Assembly (NCBI GenBank): GCA_900541065.1
Contig: UQIE01000002.1
Location: 107,362-171,361, forward strand
Origin: an uncultured Collinsella sp.
Lineage (GTDB): Bacteria; Actinomycetota; Coriobacteriia; Coriobacteriales; Coriobacteriaceae
Direction: 5' to 3'
DNA: 64,000 bases
A program made the position numbers and the translations under genes. A model generated the notes under the pieces. It had not been told where the DNA came from and searched no databases. It worked only from the letters and a program-made list of their open reading frames with translations. This document shows positions 1 to 8,320 of the stretch, piece after piece; within the stretch, counting starts at the first letter, position 1; each line of letters begins with the position of its first letter.

Positions 1-1143
1 GGGCTCACCTGCTGTGCGTTCGTGTTCAACACGTCGGAGTTTATGCCCATCGGCCTTTTGACTGATATCGCCGCGTCGTTCTCGCTCACCGAGGCCCAGG
101 CGGGCATCATGATCTCGGTCTATGCCTGGGGCGTCATGCTGCTGTCGTTGCCGCTCATGGTGTTCGCTTCGCGCTTTGAGTTCAAGCGGATGTTGCTGGG
201 CGTGCTGGCCGTGTTTTCGTTGGGCCAGTTTCTGTCCGCTGTGGCGCCGACTTATCCCATCCTGGTCTGCGCGCGCCTGGTGGTCGCTTGCGCGCACGCC
301 GTGTTCTGGTCGGTCGCTTCGATCATGGCGTCGCGCCTGGTTGACACGCGCCATGGGGCGCTCGCCATCAGCATGATCGCCACGGGCTCTTCCATCGCAC
401 AGATCTTCGGCCTGCCGCTCGGCCGTGCCATCGGCCTGGCCGTGGGCTGGCGCATGACGTTTGCCGTGGTCGGAGCGCTGTCTGCTGTCGCGGTCGTCTA
501 CCAGGCCACGGTGTTCCCCACCATGCCAGCGGGCGAGCGTTTTACGCTCAAGCAGCTGCCCGAGCTGATCAAGAACCCGTTCCTCATCGCGCTCTATGTG
601 GTCACGGTGTTCATGGCGACCGGCTATTACGCGGGCTATAGCTATATCGAGCCTTTCCTGGCTCAGGTCGCGCATGTCGACGCAAGCGCCATCACCATGA
701 CGCTGACGGCGTTCGGCTGCTCTGGTCTGCTCGGAAGCTGGCTGTTCGGCCGGCTGTTCGATGGGCACCGGTTCCCGTTTCTCGCGATTACGCTCTCCGG
801 CGTGCCGGTGGCCCTGCTGCTCATGGGCCCGGCCGCATCGTCGCTCGCTGCGGTTCTCGCTGTTTGCGCGCTGTGGGGCTGCTGCGCCACGGCCTTTAAC
901 GTGGCGTTTCAGGCCGAGCTCATCAAGCACACGCCGGCGGACTCGTCGGCCGTCGCCATGTCGATCTTCTCGGGCCTGTTCAATCTGGGCATTGGCACGG
1001 GTACCGCGATCGGCGGAGCCGTGGTTTCGGGCCCAGGTATTGCCTGGATCGGCTTCGTGGGTGGCGCAATCGCCGCCGTGGGCGTCATCCTCGCCATCAC
1101 GGTAATGTTCCCGGCCATTCGCCGCGCAAAGCCTATCGCCTAA
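1..1143 (+). CDS. MFS transporter, sugar/drug efflux type (5' truncated by window edge)
   Basis: The reading frame is open from base 1, so the true start lies upstream; the GTG at 22 falls inside the conserved first helix (FVFNTSEFMPIGLL) and is unlikely to be the start. The product has about 12 hydrophobic segments and the N-terminal signature of the SotB/AraJ-like branch of the major facilitator superfamily, proton-driven exporters of sugars or drugs in the inner membrane. The substrate cannot be read from sequence. It ends at TAA and is followed by a 22-bp inverted repeat, not by a cotranscribed gene. Confidence 0.85.
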   Translation, partial: GLTCCAFVFNTSEFMPIGLLTDIAASFSLTEAQAGIMISVYAWGVMLLSLPLMVFASRFEFKRMLLGVLAVFSLGQFLSAVAPTYPILVCARLVVACAHAVFWSVASIMASRLVDTRHGALAISMIATGSSIAQIFGLPLGRAIGLAVGWRMTFAVVGALSAVAVVYQATVFPTMPAGERFTLKQLPELIKNPFLIALYVVTVFMATGYYAGYSYIEPFLAQVAHVDASAITMTLTAFGCSGLLGSWLFGRLFDGHRFPFLAITLSGVPVALLLMGPAASSLAAVLAVCALWGCCATAFNVAFQAELIKHTPADSSAVAMSIFSGLFNLGIGTGTAIGGAVVSGPGIAWIGFVGGAIAAVGVILAITVMFPAIRRAKPIA

Positions 1144-1158
1144 TCGCGTTCCCTCATC

Positions 1159-1225
1159 AGTTGCGGTGGAATAGTTCCTGTTTAAGGCTTCTGAAGGCCC
1201 AAGCAGGAACTATTCCACCGCAACT
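1159..1225. repeat. 22-bp perfect inverted repeat, 23-nt loop
   Basis: Arm 1159-1180 (AGTTGCGGTGGAATAGTTCC then TG) is the exact reverse complement of 1204-1225. It sits between the MFS gene and the glycosidase gene. There is no clean T-tract directly after it, so it is not a canonical terminator, although it could end the MFS transcript. The arms are much longer than usual for a terminator, which suggests a dispersed palindromic element. Confidence 0.8.
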
Positions 1226-1296
1226 TATTTTGGGGAAGAGGATACAAGCCGGGCATACAATGGATGTCGTTGTGTTGCGCTTACCGGGAGGTTGCT

Positions 1297-2673
1297 ATGT
1301 GGGCATACGAGACGACGTTCTATCAGATCTATCCGCTGGGCTTTTGCGGAGCTCCGCGCGAAAACGCCGCCCCCGTTGCCGAGGATGAGCTCGCCCAGGC
1401 CGCCGATGCCACAGCTAGCCCCGATGCCCCCATCATGAAGATCGCCCAATGGGCCGACTACCTGCAGGAACTCGGCGTCGGCGCCGTGCTCATCAACCCG
1501 CCGCTCGAGTCCGATAGTCATGGCTACGACACGCGCAGCCTGCGCCATATAGACCGTCGCCTGGGTGGGGACGCCGACTTTGCCGCCGTGTGCGAGACGC
1601 TGCACGTCCATGGCATCCGCGTAGTGCTCGATGCCGTCTTCAACCACGTCGGTCGCGGCTTTTGGGCCTTCCGTGATGTGCAGGAGCGCAAGTGGGATTC
1701 GCCGTACAAGGACTGGTTCCACATCAGCTTTGACGGTGACTCGTGCTACGGCGACGGCTTTTGGTACGAGGGCTGGGAGGGCCATTTTGAGCTTGTGAAG
1801 CTCAACCTGCAAAACCCCGCCGTGGTCGATTACCTGCTTGAGTCCGTGCGTCGCTGGACCGAAGTCTTTGGCGTCGACGGTCTGCGCCTGGACGTCGCCT
1901 ATATGCTCGATCGCGATTTTATGCGCCGCCTGCATACTTTTACCCGTGAGCTCAAGCCCGACTTTGTGCTGATTGGTGAGACGCTCCACGGCGACTACAA
2001 CCAGATCGTCAACGACGAGATGCTCGACTCCTGCACCAACTACGAGTGCTACAAGGGCCTGTACTCCAGCTTTAACTCGGTCAACATGTTCGAGATTGCC
2101 CACTCGCTTCATCGCCAGTTTGGCGGCGACCCCTGGTGCATTTATCGCGGCAAGCATCTGCTGTCGTTTGTCGACAACCACGACGTGCCGCGCCTGGCGA
2201 GCATCCTTACCGACAAGTCCTGCCTGCGCCCCGCCTACGGCATGCTCTTTGGTATGCCGGGCATTCCGTGCGTCTACTACGGCAGCGAGTGGGGGGTTGC
2301 CGGCGAAAAGGGCGGCCCCGATGGCGATTGGGCGCTACGTCCTGCGCTCGATGAGCCCGCGCCCAACGAGCTGACGGCATTTGTCACGCAGCTGGCGCAC
2401 CTGCGCTCGGCAAACGACGCGGCAACCCGTGCTCTCAACTACGGTGCCTATCGCAACGTGGTGATCCAGAACAAGCAGCTGCTGTTCGAGCGCGCCTGCG
2501 ACGATGCGACGGTGCTCGTGGCGGTCAACGCCGTGAACGAGCCCTATACCTTTGGAGCCGGCGAGCTCAACGGCTCCTTCGTCGACCTGCTTGCCGACGA
2601 TGCGCCCACGGTCGAGCTGCTGGGCTCCCTTGAGCTTGCACCCTACGAGGTGCGCTATCTGCTGAGGGCCTAA
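1297..2673 (+). CDS. Glycoside hydrolase family 13 alpha-amylase-type enzyme
   Basis: A 458-residue cytoplasmic GH13 enzyme. The start at ATG 1297 is set by GGGAGG at 1285-1290. The (beta/alpha)8 barrel motifs are in order: DAVFNHVG, GLRLDVA with nucleophile Asp199, the acid/base Glu228 in IGETLHG, and FVDNHDV with Asp296. No signal peptide is visible, so it should act on imported malto- or related oligosaccharides. It is closest in style to cyclomaltodextrinase/neopullulanase-like or glycosidase YvdF-like enzymes; exact specificity is unknown. The next gene starts 3 bp after the stop, suggesting cotranscription. Confidence 0.88.
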   Translation: MWAYETTFYQIYPLGFCGAPRENAAPVAEDELAQAADATASPDAPIMKIAQWADYLQELGVGAVLINPPLESDSHGYDTRSLRHIDRRLGGDADFAAVCETLHVHGIRVVLDAVFNHVGRGFWAFRDVQERKWDSPYKDWFHISFDGDSCYGDGFWYEGWEGHFELVKLNLQNPAVVDYLLESVRRWTEVFGVDGLRLDVAYMLDRDFMRRLHTFTRELKPDFVLIGETLHGDYNQIVNDEMLDSCTNYECYKGLYSSFNSVNMFEIAHSLHRQFGGDPWCIYRGKHLLSFVDNHDVPRLASILTDKSCLRPAYGMLFGMPGIPCVYYGSEWGVAGEKGGPDGDWALRPALDEPAPNELTAFVTQLAHLRSANDAATRALNYGAYRNVVIQNKQLLFERACDDATVLVAVNAVNEPYTFGAGELNGSFVDLLADDAPTVELLGSLELAPYEVRYLLRA

Positions 2674-2676
2674 TTC

Positions 2677-3240
2677 GTGGCTGCGCCGGACGAGGGCTAT
2701 CAACATATTGAGCATGGGTTTGAGCCCGTGTTCGACCAGCGCTCGCGCGTTTTGGTGCTTGGGTCGTTTCCCTCGGTGCTCTCGCGTGCCAATGCCTTCT
2801 ACTATGGCAATCCGCAGAACCGCTTTTGGCGCGTGATGGCTGCGTGCCTCGGTGTGCCCGTGCCGCCCAACGAGGGCGACCCTTTGGCAGGCAGCGAGCC
2901 TGCGACGCTCGACGCCTCGATTGCCACCAAGCGGGCTATGCTTCTGAACGGTGGCGTGGCCCTGTGGGACGTGATCGAGAGCTGCGACATTAAGGGTTCG
3001 AGTGACGCCAGCATCAAAAACGTCGTTCCGGCGCATGCCGAGCGTATTACCGGTGCAGCTCCTATCGAGGTCGTTGTCTGTAACGGTGGCACGGCAGGCC
3101 GGCTCTACAAGCGCTATCTACAAGAGCGCGCCGGGCTGCCGGCCATCGTTCTGCCGTCGACAAGTCCCGCCAATGCGGCGTGGCGCCTAGAACGCCTTGT
3201 CGAGCGCTGGCGCGAGGCCGTTGATTGGGGCGCTCTGTAA
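2677..3240 (+). CDS. DNA-deoxyinosine glycosylase (uracil-DNA glycosylase superfamily)
   Basis: A 187-residue protein starting at GTG 2677, immediately after the GH13 gene. The N-terminal segment LGSFPSVLSRANAFYYGNPQ followed by NRFW matches the hypoxanthine/deoxyinosine branch of the UDG superfamily, which excises deaminated adenine from DNA during base excision repair. A C-terminal LPSTSPAN motif is the family's second DNA-contact loop. The length is normal. The pairing with a glycosidase is probably only operon convenience. Confidence 0.85.
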   Translation: MAAPDEGYQHIEHGFEPVFDQRSRVLVLGSFPSVLSRANAFYYGNPQNRFWRVMAACLGVPVPPNEGDPLAGSEPATLDASIATKRAMLLNGGVALWDVIESCDIKGSSDASIKNVVPAHAERITGAAPIEVVVCNGGTAGRLYKRYLQERAGLPAIVLPSTSPANAAWRLERLVERWREAVDWGAL

Positions 3241-3241
3241 T

Positions 3242-3901
3242 TTAGATATCTGGTTGGGCGCGGGTGCCGAGGCATTTCATGATGGCATGCCAGATCGGTG
3301 CGGCCAGCGCGGGCTTGGCGCGCACCATGCCGTCGGCATCGACGCTTTCGGCATTGCCACCGCCAAGCAGCTGCGCATGCTCTATGGAGCAGCCCATGCG
3401 CACGGCGCCCACGAGCTTATCCATCGCTTCCGAAAATGGTCGGCGCAAGAGGCCCATGCGTGGGGAATGGCGAAGCGCTGCGATGCCGCTGCCAGCACAG
3501 ATGACAACGCCGTCGCACCATGGCAGGTCACGTAGAATACATGCCCGGTATAGGCGGTCGAGGGCTTCGTCCGCCTGCTTGGTGTTTTTGGACAGGGCCT
3601 GAACGACGACATAGACGCGCGCGTCTGTATTCTTAAAGCGATCGAGTATCTCCTCGACAGCGATCATAGCCTCATCATCACATGCATCATCAACAGCGAG
3701 CACCATGCCATCGACTGCACCGGCATCATCCGCCTTCAAGTCAACCGGGTGGGGGAGTACGGTGTCGGAAAGCCGGGCATAGGCGGCGATGGCATCCTGC
3801 AGGTCCCAGAGTAAAAACTCAAGATCGGCGCTCTCGGGAATACTGACAAACGCGATGTTATGCAGCGTTTTTGGTACATCGCCGCGTGCGGTCATCTCCA
3901 T
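3242..3901 (-). CDS. Conserved hypothetical protein, flavodoxin-like C-terminal part
   Basis: A 219-residue protein read leftward, with a strong ribosome site (GGAAAGGAGG) ahead of its ATG at 3901. I do not recognise a named family. The second half (RVYVVVQALSKNT, then LPWCDGVVICAGSG) resembles the layout of flavodoxin-like or NAD(P)H-dependent FMN reductase proteins, where a small-molecule pocket follows a WC and a GAG motif, but the canonical N-terminal phosphate loop is not evident. It converges with the glycosylase gene with one base between stops. Confidence 0.6.
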   Translation of the reverse strand: MEMTARGDVPKTLHNIAFVSIPESADLEFLLWDLQDAIAAYARLSDTVLPHPVDLKADDAGAVDGMVLAVDDACDDEAMIAVEEILDRFKNTDARVYVVVQALSKNTKQADEALDRLYRACILRDLPWCDGVVICAGSGIAALRHSPRMGLLRRPFSEAMDKLVGAVRMGCSIEHAQLLGGGNAESVDADGMVRAKPALAAPIWHAIMKCLGTRAQPDI

Positions 3902-3994
3902 GCCGCCTCCTTTCCGGTTGGTTTCCGTTTAGGTTACACCGTCTGGCGGCGCCTAGCCGCGCTATCCTAGTGCAACCCTTACGAAAGGAACGCC

Positions 3995-5131
3995 ATGCGC
4001 CTGCCCATGAATACCTCGCTTGCCACGCTCAAGCCCTCCGGCATCCGCCGAATCAACGCGCTCGCTGTTCAGCATCCGGGATGCATTGCGCTTGCGCTCG
4101 GCGAGCCCGATTTTCCCACGCCCGATGTGATTAGTGCCGAGGTGACTGCATCGCTCGACCGCGGTGACACGCATTATCCGCCCAATAACGGTCGCCCTGC
4201 CCTGCGCGAGGCGCTGTCCGCATATATGGGCGACGCGGGCCTTTCGTTTTCTGCTGACGAGGTCATCCTGACCGATGGCGCGACCGAGGCCCTGTCGGCT
4301 ACGTTTATGGCCATGCTCAACCCCGGCGACGAGGTCATCATCCCCACGCCGGCCTTTGGCCTGTACGAGAGCATCGTCGTGGCCAACCACGCTAAGGCGG
4401 TCTTTTTGGATACGGAGCCTGCGCAATTCCAGATTGACGAGGAAGCGCTTCGCGCCTGTGTGACCCCGGCGACCAAGGCCATCGTTATCTGCTCGCCCAA
4501 CAATCCTACGGGCTGCATCCTCAACGCGGCGTCGCTCGACGCCGTGGCGCGCGTAGCAGACCAGGCGGGCATCTACGTAATCTGCGACGACGTATATAAC
4601 CGCCTGGTCTACGTGGACGGCTACGAGCGCTTTGCCCAGCGACACCCGGAGCTGCGCGAGCAGACGGTCGTCATCGAGAGCTTCTCCAAGCCCTGGGCCA
4701 TGACCGGCTGGCGCTTGGGTTGGCTCGCAGCCGCAGCCCCCGTCATCGCCGAGATCGCAAAGGCCCACCAGTATTTAGTATCGAGCGCCGTCTCCTTCGA
4801 AATGGACGCCGCAGCCCGAGCCCTCACCGTCGACCCAACTCCCATGCTCAAAGTCTACCAAGCCCGCCGCGAACGCGTACTCGCAGCCTTAAACGCCATG
4901 GGCCTCGACGCAGTGGAACCGGCAGGAGCCTTCTACACTTTCCCGAGCATCAAACAATTCGGCTTAACAAGCGAAGCCTTCTGCATCAAAGCCATCAAAG
5001 AGGCAAACGTAGCCCTAGTCCCGGGCGACTGTTTCGGCACCGAAGGCCACATCCGCCTAAGCTACTGCGTCTCCGACAAGGATTTGGACGAAGGTCTCCG
5101 CCGCCTGTCCAACTTCGTGTCAACCCTATAG
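3995..5131 (+). CDS. Class I/II pyridoxal-phosphate aminotransferase
   Basis: A 378-residue fold-type I aminotransferase. The start at ATG 3995 follows CGAAAGGAAC. PLP-binding Lys232 lies in SFSKPWAMTGWRLGW; SPNNPTG and the C-terminal HIRLSYC (substrate carboxylate Arg) are present. It is like aspartate or N-succinyldiaminopimelate aminotransferases (PatA/AspB group); the exact amino donor is unclear. Codon use changes sharply near residue 265: of 15 Glu codons before it 14 are GAG, while 6 of 7 after it are GAA, and the 3' end becomes A/C-rich. The protein reads as one intact enzyme despite this. Confidence 0.88.
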   Translation: MRLPMNTSLATLKPSGIRRINALAVQHPGCIALALGEPDFPTPDVISAEVTASLDRGDTHYPPNNGRPALREALSAYMGDAGLSFSADEVILTDGATEALSATFMAMLNPGDEVIIPTPAFGLYESIVVANHAKAVFLDTEPAQFQIDEEALRACVTPATKAIVICSPNNPTGCILNAASLDAVARVADQAGIYVICDDVYNRLVYVDGYERFAQRHPELREQTVVIESFSKPWAMTGWRLGWLAAAAPVIAEIAKAHQYLVSSAVSFEMDAAARALTVDPTPMLKVYQARRERVLAALNAMGLDAVEPAGAFYTFPSIKQFGLTSEAFCIKAIKEANVALVPGDCFGTEGHIRLSYCVSDKDLDEGLRRLSNFVSTL

Positions 5132-5277
5132 CCCACCGGGACCCAAAACCATCAGCCCACCGACCCAAGCATTATGAGTGGGGCGCGCCGGCCAACGGAC
5201 ACGAGGATTCGCAGCAAAGGCAACGTAGCTCCGGCCGGGAGGGGCAGGGCGAGTTTTCCGTAGATTCCGCACGAGCC

Positions 5278-5300
5278 GGAAAGCACTTAATGTGCTTTCC
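5278..5300. repeat. 23-bp palindrome (GGAAAGCAC...GTGCTTTCC), copy 1
   Basis: A near-perfect palindrome between the aminotransferase gene and the rplJ promoter. The identical 23 bases occur again at 35689-35711, and the flanks share TTCCGCACG on the left and CAGGAC on the right. The stretch 5132-5393 around it holds no gene that I can support. Confidence 0.85.
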
Positions 5301-5393
5301 GAGCGAGCCCAGGACCTGACCGAGCGGAAACCTTGCGCCTGGCCTTCGGCGGAGCGTGCCGGATGGTGGAATTGTGTGCAGCCCGGTTTTCCG

Positions 5394-5422
5394 TTGACCG
5401 ACGCCGGGGTCCCCGCCATAAT
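5394..5422 (+). promoter_or_regulatory. Probable sigma-A promoter of rplJL
   Basis: TTGACC (5394-5399), a 17-bp spacer and CATAAT (5417-5422) match the vegetative consensus well. It would start transcription near 5429, just ahead of the L10 leader. Confidence 0.6.
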
Positions 5423-5444
5423 ACTTTCGGTTCACGCACGAATC

Positions 5445-5520
5445 CGCTGCCAGAGACAGCCGGCGCAAACGGGTCTTACCCGCGAGCTTAATGGGACTTC
5501 CCGCCAGCCGAGGTGGTCGA
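5445..5520 (+). promoter_or_regulatory. L10-type ribosomal protein leader RNA
   Basis: The segment has the hallmarks of the L10 leader: GACAGCCGGCG on the 5' side, AGCTTAAT in the middle, and GCCAGCCGAGGTGG closing the structure. In known cases L10 bound to L7/L12 recognises this RNA and represses its own operon. It lies between the promoter and the hairpin at 5536, upstream of rplJ. Confidence 0.75.
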
Positions 5521-5535
5521 GTAGATATGTCTTCT

Positions 5536-5573
5536 CGCCCCCGTCGCTCATGCAGCGCGGGGGCTTTCTTTTT
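5536..5573 (+). terminator. Attenuator-like intrinsic terminator in the rplJ leader
   Basis: A GC-rich hairpin (GCCCCCG paired with CGGGGGC, with an inner TCGCT/AGCGA-like stem) is followed by TTTCTTTTT. It lies between the L10 leader and the rplJ start, so it likely converts L10 binding into premature termination. Confidence 0.75.
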
Positions 5574-5638
5574 GGACATGCCCCCGTCACGTCCTTGTGG
5601 CGGACCGTGCCCGGAAAGAATTCGAGGAGGTGTAATTC

Positions 5639-6160
5639 ATGCCCCAGCAGTACAAAATCGACAAGGTTGCAGAGATCGAGTCCCGTATCGCCGAGAACGC
5701 CGGTCTGTTCGTCGTCAACTACAACGGTCTGACGGTTAAGCAGGCTCAGGAGCTGCGTCATCAGCTTCGCGAGTGCGGCGCCGAGATGAAGGTCTACAAG
5801 AACAACCTGGTCAAGATCGCTCTCAAGAACCAGGAGCAGCCCGAGCTCGACGAGATCCTCGCCGGCCCCGTCGCTTATGTGTTCTACGAGACCGAGCCGG
5901 TCGAGGCCGCTAAGACCCTTAAGGACTTCTCCGCTAAGTCCAAGGGCGTCCTTGAGATCAAGGGCGGTATCTCCGACGGCAAGGCCGTTTCCGCTGATGA
6001 TGTTAAGGCTATCGCCGAGCTGCCCACCAAGGATCAGCTTCTCGGCCAGATCGCCGGTCTCATCTCCGGTTTCGCTCGCGACATCGCTGTCTGCGTCAAC
6101 GGCGTTTCCTCTGGTCTCGCTCGTTCGATCCAGCAGGTCTCCGAGCAGAAGGCAGCCTAG
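5639..6160 (+). CDS. rplJ: Ribosomal protein L10
   Basis: A 173-residue uL10, the base of the ribosomal stalk that holds the L7/L12 dimers on the 50S subunit. It starts at ATG 5639 behind GAGGAGGTG. The N-terminal rRNA-binding domain (ENAGLFVVNYNGLTVKQAQE) and the C-terminal helix that binds L7/L12 are present and length is normal. rplK and rplA, which often precede it, are not adjacent here; the gene before it is an aminotransferase on the far side of a leader. Confidence 0.97.
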   Translation: MPQQYKIDKVAEIESRIAENAGLFVVNYNGLTVKQAQELRHQLRECGAEMKVYKNNLVKIALKNQEQPELDEILAGPVAYVFYETEPVEAAKTLKDFSAKSKGVLEIKGGISDGKAVSADDVKAIAELPTKDQLLGQIAGLISGFARDIAVCVNGVSSGLARSIQQVSEQKAA

Positions 6161-6262
6161 TTGCTGTTTTCGCCCGCGGCGGCAACGCCGCACCCCTGGC
6201 GCATTTGCGCCGTGTTTTAACTGATCTCCGTGCATCCGCACGGAAACCGAAAGGACTTAGAA

Positions 6263-6640
6263 ATGGCTAAGCTTACCACCGATGAGATCATCGATGCTCT
6301 TAAGGAAATGACCCTTCTCGAGGCTTCCGAGCTCGTCAAGGCTATCGAGGACACCTTCGGCGTTTCCGCCGCTGCTCCTGCCGCTGTTGTCGCCGCTCCC
6401 GCTGCTGGCGCTGCTGAGGCCGAGGAGAAGACCGAGTTTGACGTCGTGCTCGAGGGCTTCGGCGACAACAAGATCCAGGTCATCAAGGCCGTCCGTGAGC
6501 TCACCAACCTTGGCCTGAAGGAGGCCAAGGAGGTCGTCGAGGGCGCTCCCAAGGCTGTTCTCGAGGGTGCCAAGAAGGAGGACGCCGAGGCTGCCAAGGA
6601 GAAGCTCGAGGCTGCTGGCGCTGCTGTCACCCTCAAGTAA
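6263..6640 (+). CDS. rplL: Ribosomal protein L7/L12
   Basis: A 125-residue bL12. The start ATG 6263 (MAKLTTDEIID) is chosen over an in-frame ATG at 6230 because GAAAGGA lies at 6248-6254 and the N-terminus then matches the family. An N-terminal dimerisation part, an Ala-rich hinge at about residues 35-52 and the globular domain that recruits translation factors (KTEFDVVLEGFG, KEAKEVVEGAP) are visible. It is transcribed with rplJ and closed by a terminator. Confidence 0.97.
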   Translation: MAKLTTDEIIDALKEMTLLEASELVKAIEDTFGVSAAAPAAVVAAPAAGAAEAEEKTEFDVVLEGFGDNKIQVIKAVRELTNLGLKEAKEVVEGAPKAVLEGAKKEDAEAAKEKLEAAGAAVTLK

Positions 6641-6667
6641 TCAGGCTCTCTCGCCAGATTTCTTTGC

Positions 6668-6704
6668 AGACGGGGTTCGCATTGCGAGCCCCGTCTTTTT
6701 TTGT
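6668..6704 (+). terminator. Intrinsic terminator of rplJL
   Basis: GACGGGG and CCCCGTC pair around a short loop and are followed by TTTTTTTG. Confidence 0.9.
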
Positions 6705-6954
6705 TTTGGCCCCTCATTCCCATTGCTCGGCATGCAGAACACCGCTGTCTTTGCCGTGCCAATCCCGTTACCGCTGGGGCGTAAAATTGCACCATTCGAG
6801 CAATAATTTGCGTTGACCTGCTGAAGAATTGCGTTTGCCTTACGGCGACGTATGTCTCCGGCGGTAAGATACTTCGGTATCGCAATTTGGTCTGCGGCCG
6901 CCGTGCCGCACGCATAGGGCGCATTCTGCGCCTGCGAAAGGATCCTTGAATAAC

Positions 6955-7860
6955 ATGAAGGCAATCATCCCCGCCGCCGGCCTTGGCACGCGTTTTCTGC
7001 CTGGCACTAAGTGCACGCCCAAAGAGATGCTGCCGGTGCTCGACAAGCCGGTCATTCAGTATGTCGTTGAGGAGGCGCTCGACCCCGAGGAGGTCGACGA
7101 CGCCATCATCGTTACCTCTCCCGGTAAGCCCGAACTGCTGAGCTACTTCCAGTCCGACCGTTCGCTCGAGAACCTGCTGCGCGAGCGCGGCAAGAACGCC
7201 TATGCCGATGCCGTCGCCCACGCTGGCGGTATGCCGGTCGACTTCCGCTATCAGTACGAGCCCAAGGGTCTCGGCCATGCTATCCGCTCTGCTGCCGACG
7301 CCGTGGCAGGGGAGAACTTCCTGGTTCTTCTGGGCGACTACGTTGTGCCTAACCGTGATATCTGCGACAAGATGCTCGCCGTTTCCAAGGAGCACGGTGG
7401 CGCTTCGGTTATCGCCGTCGCTGCTTGCTCGCCCGAGGAAGTCAGCCGCTACGGCGTTATCGCCGGCGATCGCGTTGGCTCGCTCGAGGGCTTCGAGAAA
7501 GCTGCCGACGACGAGCCCGGTGCCGTTTGGCGCATCGGCGGTCTGGTCGAGAAGCCTGCTCCCGAGGCGGCTCCGTCCAACCTGTACATCGTCGGTCGTT
7601 ACCTGATGAGCCCGCTGGTCATGGACCTGCTCGCCGATCAGCAGGCCGGCAAGGGCGGCGAGATTCAGCTTACCGACGCCATGGCCCGCTCGCTCGACCG
7701 CGAGGCCATGTACGCTGTCGTCATCGACCCGCTCTCGGGCTACGATACCGGCACCCCGTCTGGCTGGATGGCCACCAACGCCCTCATGGCTGCAAGCGAT
7801 CCTCGCTTTGCCGGCGCCTTCTGGGACGCCATCGACGAGCGCGGCGGTCTTAAGCGTTAA
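6955..7860 (+). CDS. galU: UTP-glucose-1-phosphate uridylyltransferase
   Basis: A 301-residue nucleotidyltransferase making UDP-glucose from UTP and glucose-1-phosphate for cell envelope polysaccharide and glycolipid synthesis. The signature KAIIPAAGLGTRFLPGTK (UTP loop with catalytic Arg and Lys) is N-terminal, followed by EMLPVLDKPVIQYVVEEA. ATG 6955 is preferred; a TTG at 6946 is only 3 bases from GAAAGGA (6936-6942), too close to serve. The 240-bp region upstream has a GATAC-TTCG-GTATC hairpin (6868-6881) and a GGCGCA/TGCGCC hairpin just before the ribosome site. Confidence 0.93.
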   Translation: MKAIIPAAGLGTRFLPGTKCTPKEMLPVLDKPVIQYVVEEALDPEEVDDAIIVTSPGKPELLSYFQSDRSLENLLRERGKNAYADAVAHAGGMPVDFRYQYEPKGLGHAIRSAADAVAGENFLVLLGDYVVPNRDICDKMLAVSKEHGGASVIAVAACSPEEVSRYGVIAGDRVGSLEGFEKAADDEPGAVWRIGGLVEKPAPEAAPSNLYIVGRYLMSPLVMDLLADQQAGKGGEIQLTDAMARSLDREAMYAVVIDPLSGYDTGTPSGWMATNALMAASDPRFAGAFWDAIDERGGLKR

Positions 7861-7997
7861 CGCGGTTTTACCAAACCGCGTAACGGCTCGACGCTGCACG
7901 GGCATCAGAGCGACAATTTGCCATTCAAAGAGGGCGGCATGACCAGAAGGTCAATGCCGTCCTCTTTTCATGTCAACTTGTTCGCTCTGATGCCCGT
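7860..7997 (+). repeat. Two-hairpin structured element, copy 1 (after galU)
   Basis: A 9-bp hairpin (7860-7881, TACC loop) is followed by a 100-nt nested hairpin. The outer arms are 7898-7916 and 7978-7997; the inner stem is 7927-7944 with 7949-7968 and carries an AGAA tip closed by TGACC/GGTCA. A second copy with the same spacing lies at 16511-16648. Stem bases differ between copies but stay paired. The T-rich 3' side of the inner stem could terminate transcription. Confidence 0.85.
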
Positions 7998-8042
7998 TCG
8001 CTGTCCGCCCTCTACCTACTGATCTGTCATGGCTGAAACGGT

Positions 8043-8076
8043 ACGGGTGCAGGCTTCGGTCTGCACCCGTTTTTTA
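8043..8076 (+). terminator. Intrinsic terminator
   Basis: ACGGGTGCAG pairs with CTGCACCCGT around a GCTTCGGT loop, followed by TTTTTTA. It sits after the structured element and before hairpin array A; it would stop any transcript reading on from galU. Confidence 0.85.
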
Positions 8077-8097
8077 TGCGAGTTGCAGCTTGGCTCC

Positions 8098-8267
8098 GGA
8101 AAGTGCGCCCCACTATTTGGTCGAATTCTGGGATGCACTTTCCGGTTGGGGCCCCTAGCGGAAACTACGACCCGGAATATCAGCTCAGAGCGGGATGCAG
8201 TTTCCCAAACAGGGCTCAACCGGAAACTGCGACCCAGTTTGGGGCCTCAAAACGGGACACAGTTTCC
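8098..8267. repeat. Hairpin array A: three 46-bp palindromic units at 62-bp spacing
   Basis: Units at 8098-8143, 8160-8205 and 8222-8267 each run from GGAAA to TTTCC with inverted arms carrying a CCC/GGG core, separated by 16-bp linkers (for example 8206-8221, containing GGGCTCAACC). They start exactly 62 bp apart. Related arrays occur at 58611 and 60390. The arms vary, so this is not a CRISPR array. Confidence 0.88.
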
Positions 8268-8320
8268 GCTCGATCAACCCTCGCCGCCATTCAGCCATTC
8301 AGCGGCGCGCATCAGTAGCG

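Noticed and set aside
6217..7905. A 562-codon minus-strand frame covering rplL and galU
   Set aside because: It spans a terminator and two certain genes; pure codon-bias shadow.
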